In this document: in pieces, positions 57,363 through 64,000 of the stretch
Numbering within the stretch: the stretch's first letter is position 1
How the letters are laid out: every line of letters starts with the position of its first letter
NCBI GenBank assembly: GCA_913050325.1
Contig: CAJWZP010000006.1
Span: 35,864 to 99,863, forward strand
Source: an uncultured bacterium
GTDB taxonomy: Bacteria > Desulfobacterota_D > UBA1144
Reading direction: 5' to 3'
DNA: 64,000 nucleotides
Notes under the pieces: model-generated
The model's database searches: none
Told to the model about the DNA's origin: nothing
What the model saw: only the letters and a program-made list of their open reading frames with translations
Position numbers and translations under genes: made by a program

Positions 57363-58057
57363 TGTAATGCTCTTTTAGAAATATTATCTAAGATACCATT
57401 AATAAAACTACATGATTCGTCGGAACTATACTTTAAAGCTAAAACAATAGCCTCTTTAATACTCACTGGAACAGGGATTCCTTTAGAGAAGAGTATCTCA
57501 TAAACAGCTATTCTTAGAATATTCAAATCAATAGAGTTAATTCTAGAGAATTTCCAATTTTTGGTTGATTGATCAATTTGATCATCAATAGGTTTAATGT
57601 TTTTGATGCAGCCATTAATTATTTCTGTAGCTTTATCTTTTATTATATTTTTAGTTACAATTTTTTTTGAAGAATCAAAAACATTTTTCAAAATCTCGTA
57701 GTAAGTAGAATCTTCCCCTTTAAATTTTTCATTTGAATTGTATATTTTTAAAAAATTTTTAAAATTTTTGATATTATTCGCACTGGAAATAATTTCAGTA
57801 AATTTTTTAAAATTTATTATTCTTAAAAATACCTTTCCTGAACGAAGTAGTGAACATCCAATTACAATCATTTCCTCATCTGAAATTACCATTTTTTTTA
57901 ACATGTAATAATTTGCAATTGGATTAGAGTCCCAAAAATTACTAATATCCGAATCTATATTATCAAAATTATTTAGAGTTCCAATATCATCAATATCCAT
58001 GCTATACATAAATCTTAGAGATAATTCTCTTGCTCTTCTATTTATCCAATATCTCAC
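57359..58057 (-). CDS. nusB: NusB-type antitermination factor with internal insertion
   Basis: A 232-residue protein, against about 140 in ordinary NusB. Residues 1-20 (NRRARELSLRFMYSMD) and about 130-230 (WKFSRINSIDLNILRIAVYEIL, VPVSIKEAIVLALKYSSDESCSFINGILDNISKRA) are clear NusB. Between them lie about 90 extra, Lys/Ile/Asn-rich residues with no recognised domain. NusB joins NusE and boxA RNA in rRNA transcription. The GTG start overlaps the ribH stop (GTGA) and the stop overlaps trpD. Confidence 0.88.
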   Translation of the reverse strand: MRYWINRRARELSLRFMYSMDIDDIGTLNNFDNIDSDISNFWDSNPIANYYMLKKMVISDEEMIVIGCSLLRSGKVFLRIINFKKFTEIISSANNIKNFKNFLKIYNSNEKFKGEDSTYYEILKNVFDSSKKIVTKNIIKDKATEIINGCIKNIKPIDDQIDQSTKNWKFSRINSIDLNILRIAVYEILFSKGIPVPVSIKEAIVLALKYSSDESCSFINGILDNISKRALQ

Positions 58058-58503
58058 TTTAATTTCTCCAACGACACAATAAGTTTATACAATGCTGAGG
58101 AAGCTTCAATTGCCCTATCCTTAGAGCTTCCATCTGTTCTAGATTTTATTTGTGACTTATTAGTAACACTAAGTATTCCAGATGTTATTGGTATATTAAA
58201 ATTAATACTCGTTTGTAGAAGCTGATCTGAGACAATCTTCGAAATATGATCGAAATGATTTGTTTTGCCTTTGATTAAACAACCTAGCGTAACTAATCCA
58301 TCAATTTTCTTATATTTTCTTAATATATAATTTACTATAAATGGGACCTCAAGTGCTCCTTCAATTTCAATCAAACTTAAATTAATTTTTTTCTTACCAA
58401 AAAGATTTATTAGATTTTCTTTTGCATTATATATCTGTTTTTTTGCAATTTCTGAATAGTATGTACTTGCAACTATATATATATTATATTTTTTCTTCTT
58501 CAT
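58054..58503 (-). CDS. ribH: 6,7-dimethyl-8-ribityllumazine synthase
   Basis: A 149-residue lumazine synthase forming riboflavin's precursor from the RibA and RibB products. It has [37 protein letters not shown] with the catalytic histidine, and ITSGILSV. It overlaps ribBA by ATGA and is followed by nusB, a common pairing. Confidence 0.93.
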   Translation of the reverse strand: MKKKKYNIYIVASTYYSEIAKKQIYNAKENLINLFGKKKINLSLIEIEGALEVPFIVNYILRKYKKIDGLVTLGCLIKGKTNHFDHISKIVSDQLLQTSINFNIPITSGILSVTNKSQIKSRTDGSSKDRAIEASSALYKLIVSLEKLK

Positions 58504-59708
58504 TCTACCAGGCTTAACACGTGCCCAAGTTTTTTCTTCTTTGTTCTTAGATATTTTCTATTGTGTTCACTTGGTGCAATCTCAATTGGGACTGTTTCTG
58601 TTATTTTTATTCCATAACCTTCTATACCTGCAACTTTTCTTGGGTTATTAGTTAATAATTTTATCTTTCTTAATCCTAAATCTCTTAAAATCTGCGCACC
58701 TGTTCCATACTCCCTTAAATCTTCTTTAAATCCTAATGCTTCATTTGCCTCCACTGTATCGAGTCCTTTTTCAATAAGTGAGTAAGCTTTTATTTTGTGT
58801 CCTATTCCTATTCCACGACCCTCCTGGGCTAAATAAAGCAATACTCCTGAGTCTTCATTGGAAATCATTTCTAAAGCTGCATCTAGTTGTGATCCACAGT
58901 CACATCTTCGCGAACCAAATAGATCACCCGTTAGACATTCTGAATGAACTCTTACTAAAGTAGGTTTAGTTTTACTTATTTTCCCCTTCACTAATGCTAT
59001 ATGTGTTTTTCCATCAATTAAGCTGTCATAAGCATAGCATTTGAAAGTTGACATATGTGTTGGCAGTTGACAGGTTGCTATTTTTTCAACCAAAGAATCC
59101 TTTTTAAGTCTATAGCTAATTAAATCCGCAATAGTAGCAATTTTAATTTTATGTTTTTTTGCGAACTTTTCACAATCTTTTAACCTAGCCATTGTCCCAT
59201 CATTATTCATTATTTCACAAATAACAGCCGACGCTTGTAACCCGCAAATCTTAGCCATGTCCACAGAAGCTTCAGTATGTCCTGCTCTGACTAAAATCCC
59301 GCCATCCCTAGCAACCAATGGAAACATATGTCCAGGTCTATCAAAATCTTCTGGCCTAGAATTTGGATTTGCTACTAGCTTAGCTGTTGTGGATCTATCT
59401 TTTGCAGAAATACCTGTTGTTGTTCCCTTGTTTGCATCAATTGAAACTGTAAAGGCTGTAGTATCAAGATTATCTTTAGGACTATTTTTTACAGGTGTTA
59501 AATCTAATCTCTCTGCTAGATTAGTATCCATCGTAACACATATCAGTCCTCTTCCATGTGTTGCCATAAAATTAATCACAGTTGGTGATGCATATTCAGC
59601 AGCTACAATAAGATCGCCTTCGTTCTCTCTATCAGCATCATCAACTAGTATTACCATTTTACCCTTTTTAAAATCTTTAATGGCATCTTCAATTTTTGAA
59701 ATCGGCAT
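58500..59708 (-). CDS. ribBA: Bifunctional DHBP synthase / GTP cyclohydrolase II
   Basis: A 402-residue fusion for riboflavin synthesis. Residues 1 to about 200 are dihydroxybutanone phosphate synthase ([43 protein letters not shown]), and about 205-402 are GTP cyclohydrolase II with the zinc site [18 protein letters not shown] and [10 protein letters not shown]. The ATG at 59708 follows GGGAG at correct distance. It opens the operon; no FMN riboswitch was recognised upstream. Confidence 0.96.
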   Translation of the reverse strand: MPISKIEDAIKDFKKGKMVILVDDADRENEGDLIVAAEYASPTVINFMATHGRGLICVTMDTNLAERLDLTPVKNSPKDNLDTTAFTVSIDANKGTTTGISAKDRSTTAKLVANPNSRPEDFDRPGHMFPLVARDGGILVRAGHTEASVDMAKICGLQASAVICEIMNNDGTMARLKDCEKFAKKHKIKIATIADLISYRLKKDSLVEKIATCQLPTHMSTFKCYAYDSLIDGKTHIALVKGKISKTKPTLVRVHSECLTGDLFGSRRCDCGSQLDAALEMISNEDSGVLLYLAQEGRGIGIGHKIKAYSLIEKGLDTVEANEALGFKEDLREYGTGAQILRDLGLRKIKLLTNNPRKVAGIEGYGIKITETVPIEIAPSEHNRKYLRTKKKKLGHVLSLVE

Positions 59709-59787
59709 TTTATCTCCCAAATACGATTAGTTTATAGATATTAAATATATACGGTTTTAAATATAAACCAAAAGGTTTTAAAAGTAT

Positions 59788-59815
59788 TTGACTTTTTTAG
59801 AAGTGTATATATTTT
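59788..59815 (+). promoter_or_regulatory. Possible promoter for the acidic-protein gene
   Basis: TTGACT at 59788-59793 with TATTTT at 59810-59815 (16-base spacer). A small palindrome AAACC-AAAA-GGTTT lies just upstream around 59765-59779. The -10 match is moderate. Confidence 0.35.
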
Positions 59816-59845
59816 AAATTGTAGTTATTGGCTGGAGGTATTCAA

Positions 59846-60169
59846 TTGGAAAAAGTTCTTTCAAAAAAATTGTCTTATCAATCTGTAATCTTAAGTCTTG
59901 GTGGAGGTGAGGAATTTAGAGAATTTGAAGAAGAAATACTCGATGATTTAGAGGAAGAAATTGATTATGATGATGATATATGGGAAGAAAATGAAGATGC
60001 TGATGATGAAATTGAAGATGATTATAGTGATGATGATGATCAAGAAGAAGGCGAATTTGATGATCTTGAAGAAATAGATGATTTTGAAGAACTTGATGAT
60101 TTAGATGAAATTGACGATTTTGATGAAGGCTCAGAAGAAGAAGAGGACTTTGAAGAAGAAGAAAGCTAA
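59846..60169 (+). CDS. Highly acidic Asp/Glu-rich protein, hypothetical
   Basis: A 107-residue protein starting at a TTG seven bases after a strong GGAGG (59834-59838). The first about 20 residues, MEKVLSKKLSYQSVILSLGG, are ordinary; the remaining about 85 are roughly two-thirds Asp or Glu, with scattered Phe, Leu and Ile, and surely disordered. No family is recognised. Acidic tails of this kind occur in DNA mimics, RNA polymerase delta-like factors and metal-binding or chaperone tails. It is convergent with tRNA-Leu and next to an ATP-grasp/transglutaminase operon. Confidence 0.7.
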   Translation: MEKVLSKKLSYQSVILSLGGGEEFREFEEEILDDLEEEIDYDDDIWEENEDADDEIEDDYSDDDDQEEGEFDDLEEIDDFEELDDLDEIDDFDEGSEEEEDFEEEES

Positions 60170-60176
60170 AATTGAT

Positions 60177-60260
60177 TGCCCGGAGCCGGACTCGAACCGG
60201 CACGATGTTGCCATCGAGGGATTTTAAGTCCCTTGCGTCTACCTATTTCGCCACCCGGGC
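60177..60260 (-). tRNA. tRNA-Leu (anticodon TAA)
   Basis: An 84-base class II tRNA on the minus strand: acceptor stem GCCCGGG/TCCGGGC with discriminator A, an anticodon stem AGGGA/TCCCT around CTTAAAA (anticodon TAA), a variable arm, and a T arm with GGTTCGAGTCC. CCA is not encoded. It lies between the acidic-protein gene and the transglutaminase gene. Confidence 0.96.
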
Positions 60261-60359
60261 TAACCAAAATATTTATGAATATTACATGATTAAAGGATTT
60301 TAGGAAATAATTTAAGAATAAATTTATTTTTTTTAAGTACTACTAAATTTTGTTAAATC

Positions 60360-61175
60360 TTATTGTTGAGGTATTTGTTGTACAGATATCTTAACATCTA
60401 ACTCTTCATCACTTGAACCAATTGCAACACCTTTAATTGGTGCTGCTGAAATTGAATCAAATCCAGAACATATTCTTAGATATCTTTCATTGGTGGAGCT
60501 ATTATTAGATGGATCAAAAGCTATCCATCCAACATTTTTAAAATAAAGCTCAACCCAAGCATGAGTAGCTTCTGTATCAGTATTTTCAGGTAAAAAATAT
60601 CCCATCACATATCTTGCAGGTATACCAGCATATATAGCAGAGGAAATCATTAGATGAGCAAAGTCCTGGCAGACTCCCTTTCTTGAACTGTAAATATCTT
60701 TTGCTGGAGTAGATATATCTGATGTTCCTGAAGAATACTCTATATAATCATAAATTGCGGAATTTAAAGAATGAGCAAAGCTTAATTTATTTTTTCTTTT
60801 GTTTTTTAATAATAATTTTGAAACAAATCTTTTAATACCAAAATCTGCTTTTGTTAATTCGGTCTCTCTTAAATATACTAATGGATTAATTTTCTCCTTA
60901 TTCCCAGAGATTTTTCCATTATTATTAGATGTCTTAACTTCTCCTTTAACTATTATTTCTGAGCTTTTATTAATTTTAGATGTGTGAGCTATTACAATCT
61001 GATCCCCATTAGATTCAATTATTTTTTCACCAATAGATGCATTTTTAACTGTTATATTCCACTTAATTACTTTTAAATCTTTATGATTAGTTGGAAATAA
61101 TTTTATTGCTTGAGTAAGACTTAAAAAGGGTTTTTCGTATTTATATTTCGTTATATGATTAATCTTCAAATACAT
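60360..61175 (-). CDS. Transglutaminase-like cysteine protease domain protein
   Basis: A 271-residue cytoplasmic protein with the bacterial transglutaminase N-terminal domain (MYLKINHITKYKYEKPFL) and core: the catalytic cysteine is in SRKGVCQDFAHLMI, histidine in ATHAWVELYF and aspartate in AFDPSNN. The ATG at 61175 is chosen since GGAGGTG lies six bases upstream. It overlaps the alpha-E gene by 17 bases. The trio with alpha-E and ATP-grasp genes is widespread and predicted to make or break a peptide, with no proven substrate. Confidence 0.88.
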   Translation of the reverse strand: MYLKINHITKYKYEKPFLSLTQAIKLFPTNHKDLKVIKWNITVKNASIGEKIIESNGDQIVIAHTSKINKSSEIIVKGEVKTSNNNGKISGNKEKINPLVYLRETELTKADFGIKRFVSKLLLKNKRKNKLSFAHSLNSAIYDYIEYSSGTSDISTPAKDIYSSRKGVCQDFAHLMISSAIYAGIPARYVMGYFLPENTDTEATHAWVELYFKNVGWIAFDPSNNSSTNERYLRICSGFDSISAAPIKGVAIGSSDEELDVKISVQQIPQQ

Positions 61176-62115
61176 TATAGACACCTCCGAAGTAAGAGTT
61201 TCTAATTTTTATATGCAAATTATTAATATCATCACTATATTGTGCTAAAAAATCATTAAATCCATTGTCAAATATTTCCTTAACTGTTAGATCAGATAAT
61301 TTTGATATAATTTTTCTTGAGGTAGAAAATGCACCAGATTGTAGATTATAAAAAGAGGATAAGTTTTTAAGATGGATTTTAGCATTTTCCAATGAGTAAA
61401 AAAGTGATCTTGGATTAGTATTATTAAAAATCAAAAAATGAGCAATTTTATCTTGTGACATGTTTACTCCATATGAAAGTCTAAATTGAGTATATGCAGC
61501 AAGAGTTCGTAATAAAATTCCCCATTGATAATCATTATTTTCTTTTTCTTTATCATTAATTGGAGATATAAAATTTTTTACATCTATAAACCTTATTATA
61601 TTATCAGCTCTTTCAAGATAGTAGCCTAAATTCATAAAATCATAGCTATCACTCGATAACTGAGTACTAATTATAGCTCCTTTCAGCATACTGCTTTTTT
61701 GCTTAATCCATGAACACAAATTTGGAATCTCTGAGGACTTATATCTTCCGGAACTTATATCTTGAAGCTCCTGATAAGTTGAATTTATTACATCCCATAC
61801 CTCTCGAGTAATTCTGTTTCGTACCATTCGAAAATTTTCTCTTGTGAATCTGACACAATTTTTAATCGAGGATTTATTTGATTCTTCAAAAAATAAAAAC
61901 TTTTCAACTCTTCTTTGATTAATTTTCGAATTTTTAAACAAATACTCTTCTTTAACGGCGGTTGAGAGAAGTATTGATTCCCACTCATCATTTTTATTTT
62001 CTTTGTTATTTGTCAAACTAATTCTATAGGCTACATCTAATAACCTAGAAGTCATTTCGGCTCTTTCTATATATCTGCATGCCCAATATAATTTCTCTGC
62101 TGTACTACTAAGCAT
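61159..62115 (-). CDS. Alpha-E domain protein (DUF403)
   Basis: A 318-residue all-helical protein. It opens with LSSTAEKLYWACRYIERAEMTSRLLDVAYR and has DIIRF-type repeats (YLERADNIIRFIDV), the DUF403/alpha-E pattern, which contains conserved Glu-Arg pairs. It is a partner of the circularly permuted ATP-grasp enzyme; the start overlaps that gene's stop (TAATG). The exact role is unknown. Confidence 0.88.
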   Translation of the reverse strand: MLSSTAEKLYWACRYIERAEMTSRLLDVAYRISLTNNKENKNDEWESILLSTAVKEEYLFKNSKINQRRVEKFLFFEESNKSSIKNCVRFTRENFRMVRNRITREVWDVINSTYQELQDISSGRYKSSEIPNLCSWIKQKSSMLKGAIISTQLSSDSYDFMNLGYYLERADNIIRFIDVKNFISPINDKEKENNDYQWGILLRTLAAYTQFRLSYGVNMSQDKIAHFLIFNNTNPRSLFYSLENAKIHLKNLSSFYNLQSGAFSTSRKIISKLSDLTVKEIFDNGFNDFLAQYSDDINNLHIKIRNSYFGGVYNVFED

Positions 62116-63521
62116 TATTTTCTAAGCACCCATGTATCTTTAACACCACCACCTTGAGATGAATTGACAATTAAGGAATTCTCTTTCAAAGCAACTCTTG
62201 TTAAAGCACCTTTGATAACATTCATCTCTCTACCCATCAGGCAAAATGGTCTTAAATCAACATGTCTTGGACTCATACCATTGCTTGTATAAGTGGGACA
62301 TGTTGATAAATCTAATGTTGGTTGAGCAATATATTTTTGAGGATTATTTTTGATTTTTTTAGTAAAAATTTTTATTTGATTTTTTGTTGCTTTTGGACCT
62401 ATAAGCATCCCATGCCCACCCGATCCGTGAACCTCTTTTACAACTAAATCTTTAATATTTTGTAAAACAAATTTTAAATCTTTTTCTTTGCTACAATTCC
62501 AAGTTTTTACATTTTCAAGAATAGGTTTTTCTGATAAATAAAATTTTATTATATCAGGAACATAAGAATATATGGCTTTATCATCAGCTATTCCACAACC
62601 GGGTGCAGAACATATTGTTACATTTCCATTCTTATATGCATTCATAACCCCAGGAACACCAATAAGAGAATTTTGATCGAAACATAAAGGATCTAGATAG
62701 TTATCATCAATTCTTCTATATATAACATCTACTTTTTTGGGCCCGGTAACAGTCCTCATGTAAACCTTGTCTTTTTCAGTAAATAAATCCTCTCCTTGGA
62801 CAAGTTCGACTCCCATCAAATCTGCCAAAAAACTGTGCTCATAATATGCACTATTATAAGATCCTGGAGTTAGTACAACTATAACCGGCTCATTCTTACA
62901 ACTTGCAGGAGCTATACTAGTTAGCATCTTTCTTAAGTTAACAGGATAATCATCTATGGATTCTATCGAGTTATCGTTAAACAAGTCTGGAAACATGGTC
63001 ATCATTATTTCTCTATTTTGCATCATGTAAGAGACACCAGAGGGTGTTCGGCAATTATCTTCAAGAACTACAAATTTATTTAAAGATGTTCGTACAACAT
63101 CAATTCCAGATATATGTGAAAAAATTTTTCTCGGTGGGCTGAATCCAACCATCGAACTTTCAAATGCACGACTTTTATAAATCAATTCAGCAGGAATAAT
63201 TTTTTCTTTAATAATAGATGCATCATTATAAACATCATATAAAAATAAATTCAAAGCTTTAGTCCTCTGTTTGATACCAGATTCAATAAGTTTCCACTCA
63301 TTTGATGTAAAAATCCTTGGAACCATGTCAAAAGGAATCATTCTTTCTTGTGGTGATTTTTTTTCATATACAGAGAAAGTTATACCTATTCTCTTAAAGA
63401 TTCTTTGGGCCTCTTGATGTTTTTTTTCATAAGAGTTTTCAGCAAATGATTTTATCCATTTATCTATTTTTTTATATGGCTTCCTAATTGAGCCATTATT
63501 AATCATTTCATTGAATATCAT
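62115..63521 (-). CDS. Circularly permuted ATP-grasp enzyme (DUF404/DUF407)
   Basis: A 468-residue enzyme with the circularly permuted ATP-grasp order. It has ERMIPFDMVPRIFTSNEWKLIESGIKQR, VVLEDNCRTPSGVSYMM, VVLTPGSYNSAYYEH, YRRIDDNYLDPLCF, then VVKEVHGSGGHGMLIGPKAT and RPFCLMGREMNVI. The family is inferred to form peptide-like amide bonds. It is the first gene of the leftward trio, divergent from the glutamate dehydrogenase. Confidence 0.9.
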   Translation of the reverse strand: MIFNEMINNGSIRKPYKKIDKWIKSFAENSYEKKHQEAQRIFKRIGITFSVYEKKSPQERMIPFDMVPRIFTSNEWKLIESGIKQRTKALNLFLYDVYNDASIIKEKIIPAELIYKSRAFESSMVGFSPPRKIFSHISGIDVVRTSLNKFVVLEDNCRTPSGVSYMMQNREIMMTMFPDLFNDNSIESIDDYPVNLRKMLTSIAPASCKNEPVIVVLTPGSYNSAYYEHSFLADLMGVELVQGEDLFTEKDKVYMRTVTGPKKVDVIYRRIDDNYLDPLCFDQNSLIGVPGVMNAYKNGNVTICSAPGCGIADDKAIYSYVPDIIKFYLSEKPILENVKTWNCSKEKDLKFVLQNIKDLVVKEVHGSGGHGMLIGPKATKNQIKIFTKKIKNNPQKYIAQPTLDLSTCPTYTSNGMSPRHVDLRPFCLMGREMNVIKGALTRVALKENSLIVNSSQGGGVKDTWVLRK

Positions 63522-63617
63522 AAATCATATCCTTATTCCTATCATTAATTAAGGGCAATCTTTATACCAATTATTAAAAAAATTAAAAAACTATTCATAT
63601 TCAGATATAGTTAGATA

Positions 63618-64000
63618 ATGAATTTTTTAGAATCCTTTGAAGAGTTTTATGAATCAGCTGCAAAACATTTAGATATTCCAAAGGGTTTGTCTGATCAAAT
63701 TAAATCTTGTGATTCTGTATATCATCTTAGATTTCCTATTACATTAGATAATGGTGAAATTGAAGTTATTGACGCGTGGCATGGAGAACATAGTCATCAT
63801 AGAAGCCCATTAAAAGGTGGAATAAGATTCAGTAGCTTAGTAAACGAGGATGAAGTAAAAGTTTTGGCATCTTTAATGACCTTTAAATGTGCTTTAGTTA
63901 ATGTGCCATTTGGTGGTGGTAAAGGTGGGATTAAAATTGATTCTAACAATTATTCAAAAGCAGAACTAGAGAGAATAACAAGAAGATATACGTTTGAACT
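63618..64000 (+). CDS. gdhA: Glutamate dehydrogenase family, N-terminal part
   Basis: Only the first 127 residues are in the window. They show WHGEHSHHRSPLKGGIRFS and the catalytic stretch LMTFKCALVNVPFGGGKGG with its lysines, as in hexameric Glu/Leu/Phe/Val dehydrogenases; the HRSPLKGGIRF and FGGGKGGI pattern points to NAD(P)-glutamate dehydrogenase. The gene runs off the right edge and is divergent from the ATP-grasp gene, with about 100 bases between them. Confidence 0.85.
   Translation, partial: MNFLESFEEFYESAAKHLDIPKGLSDQIKSCDSVYHLRFPITLDNGEIEVIDAWHGEHSHHRSPLKGGIRFSSLVNEDEVKVLASLMTFKCALVNVPFGGGKGGIKIDSNNYSKAELERITRRYTFE

Noticed and set aside
59709..59845. Possible FMN riboswitch before ribBA
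   Set aside because: The conserved FMN-aptamer elements could not be recognised, and the space also has to hold the divergent gene's promoter.
59900..60165. Repetitive GAT/GAA-rich DNA that looks like a tandem repeat
   Set aside because: It is explained by Asp/Glu codons of one open frame; the units vary and there are no spacers, so it is neither a CRISPR array nor a satellite.
59916..60203. A His/Leu-rich reading frame opposite the acidic gene
   Set aside because: Its composition is the mirror of the Asp/Glu codons, it runs into tRNA-Leu, and it lacks a ribosome site.

Overview
The window is about 30% GC and coding on almost every base. No stretch of 300 bases lacks a gene; the longest gaps are about 100-150 bases. 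Many neighbours overlap by ATGA, GTGA or TAATG junctions, many convergent genes overlap at their 3' ends, and TTG/GTG starts are common. No phage, insertion sequence, CRISPR array or rRNA was seen. The organism has a two-membrane envelope (BamD-like lipoprotein, TolC-MacAB, MltD, TatA, an 820-residue GyrB of Gram-negative length) and a streamlined genome like that of free-living marine bacteria. GshB and PrmA fit a proteobacterial-type lineage, while the coproheme-pathway enzyme HemQ is less usual there. None of the four tRNA genes encodes its CCA end. The phylum cannot be fixed from this sequence alone.

Layout. 1-4.5 kb: thioredoxin, GYD protein, glycosyltransferase, hisS, an MFS carrier, tatA. 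4.5-13.3 kb: a long leftward operon dapB-tgt-yajC-secD-secF-pheS-dcd-gyrB. 13.3-16 kb: yicC, rsmG, a second MFS carrier. 16-16.5 kb: tRNA-Lys, tRNA-Glu and a cold-shock gene in one unit ending in a clear terminator. 16.6-25.8 kb: the most distinctive region, a MerR/B12-fold regulator divergent from a group-2 sigma factor, then a tiny ORF, an SRPBCC-SDR fusion, pdxH, a DUF1285 gene and tolC-macA-macB. 25.8-29.1 kb: a small membrane ORF, uppS, dxr, rseP. 29.1-35 kb: hemQ and an MBL hydrolase, serS, DUF378, then leftward rpsB-tsf-pyrH-frr. 35-45.6 kb: tRNA-Ser, rsmI, gatC-gatA, gshB, carA, plsC, gatB, a PIG-L deacetylase, a type-2 Ogg glycosylase, mltD, an AlaC-like aminotransferase. 45.7-47.7 kb: panB-panC-panD. 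47.8-49.8 kb: a nucleotidyltransferase and a CDP-alcohol transferase. 49.8-54.6 kb: an NSS transporter with a MetS-like microprotein, DksA, mtnA, prmA, bamD. 54.6-59.7 kb: obg and the leftward ribBA-ribH-nusB-trpD-trpC operon. 59.8-64 kb: an extremely acidic protein, tRNA-Leu, the ATP-grasp/alpha-E/transglutaminase trio, and the start of a glutamate dehydrogenase.

Most of the window is housekeeping. The best candidate for something new is the regulatory island at 16.6-21.4 kb. Its regulator has a CarH/LitR architecture but lacks the residues that bind B12. The shared intergenic region carries six copies of a TGTC(A/C)A motif. A perfect 16-bp inverted repeat covers the start codon of the SRPBCC-SDR gene. 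Two small membrane ORFs (49.8 kb and 25.75 kb) joined to their upstream genes by TAATG junctions are also notable.
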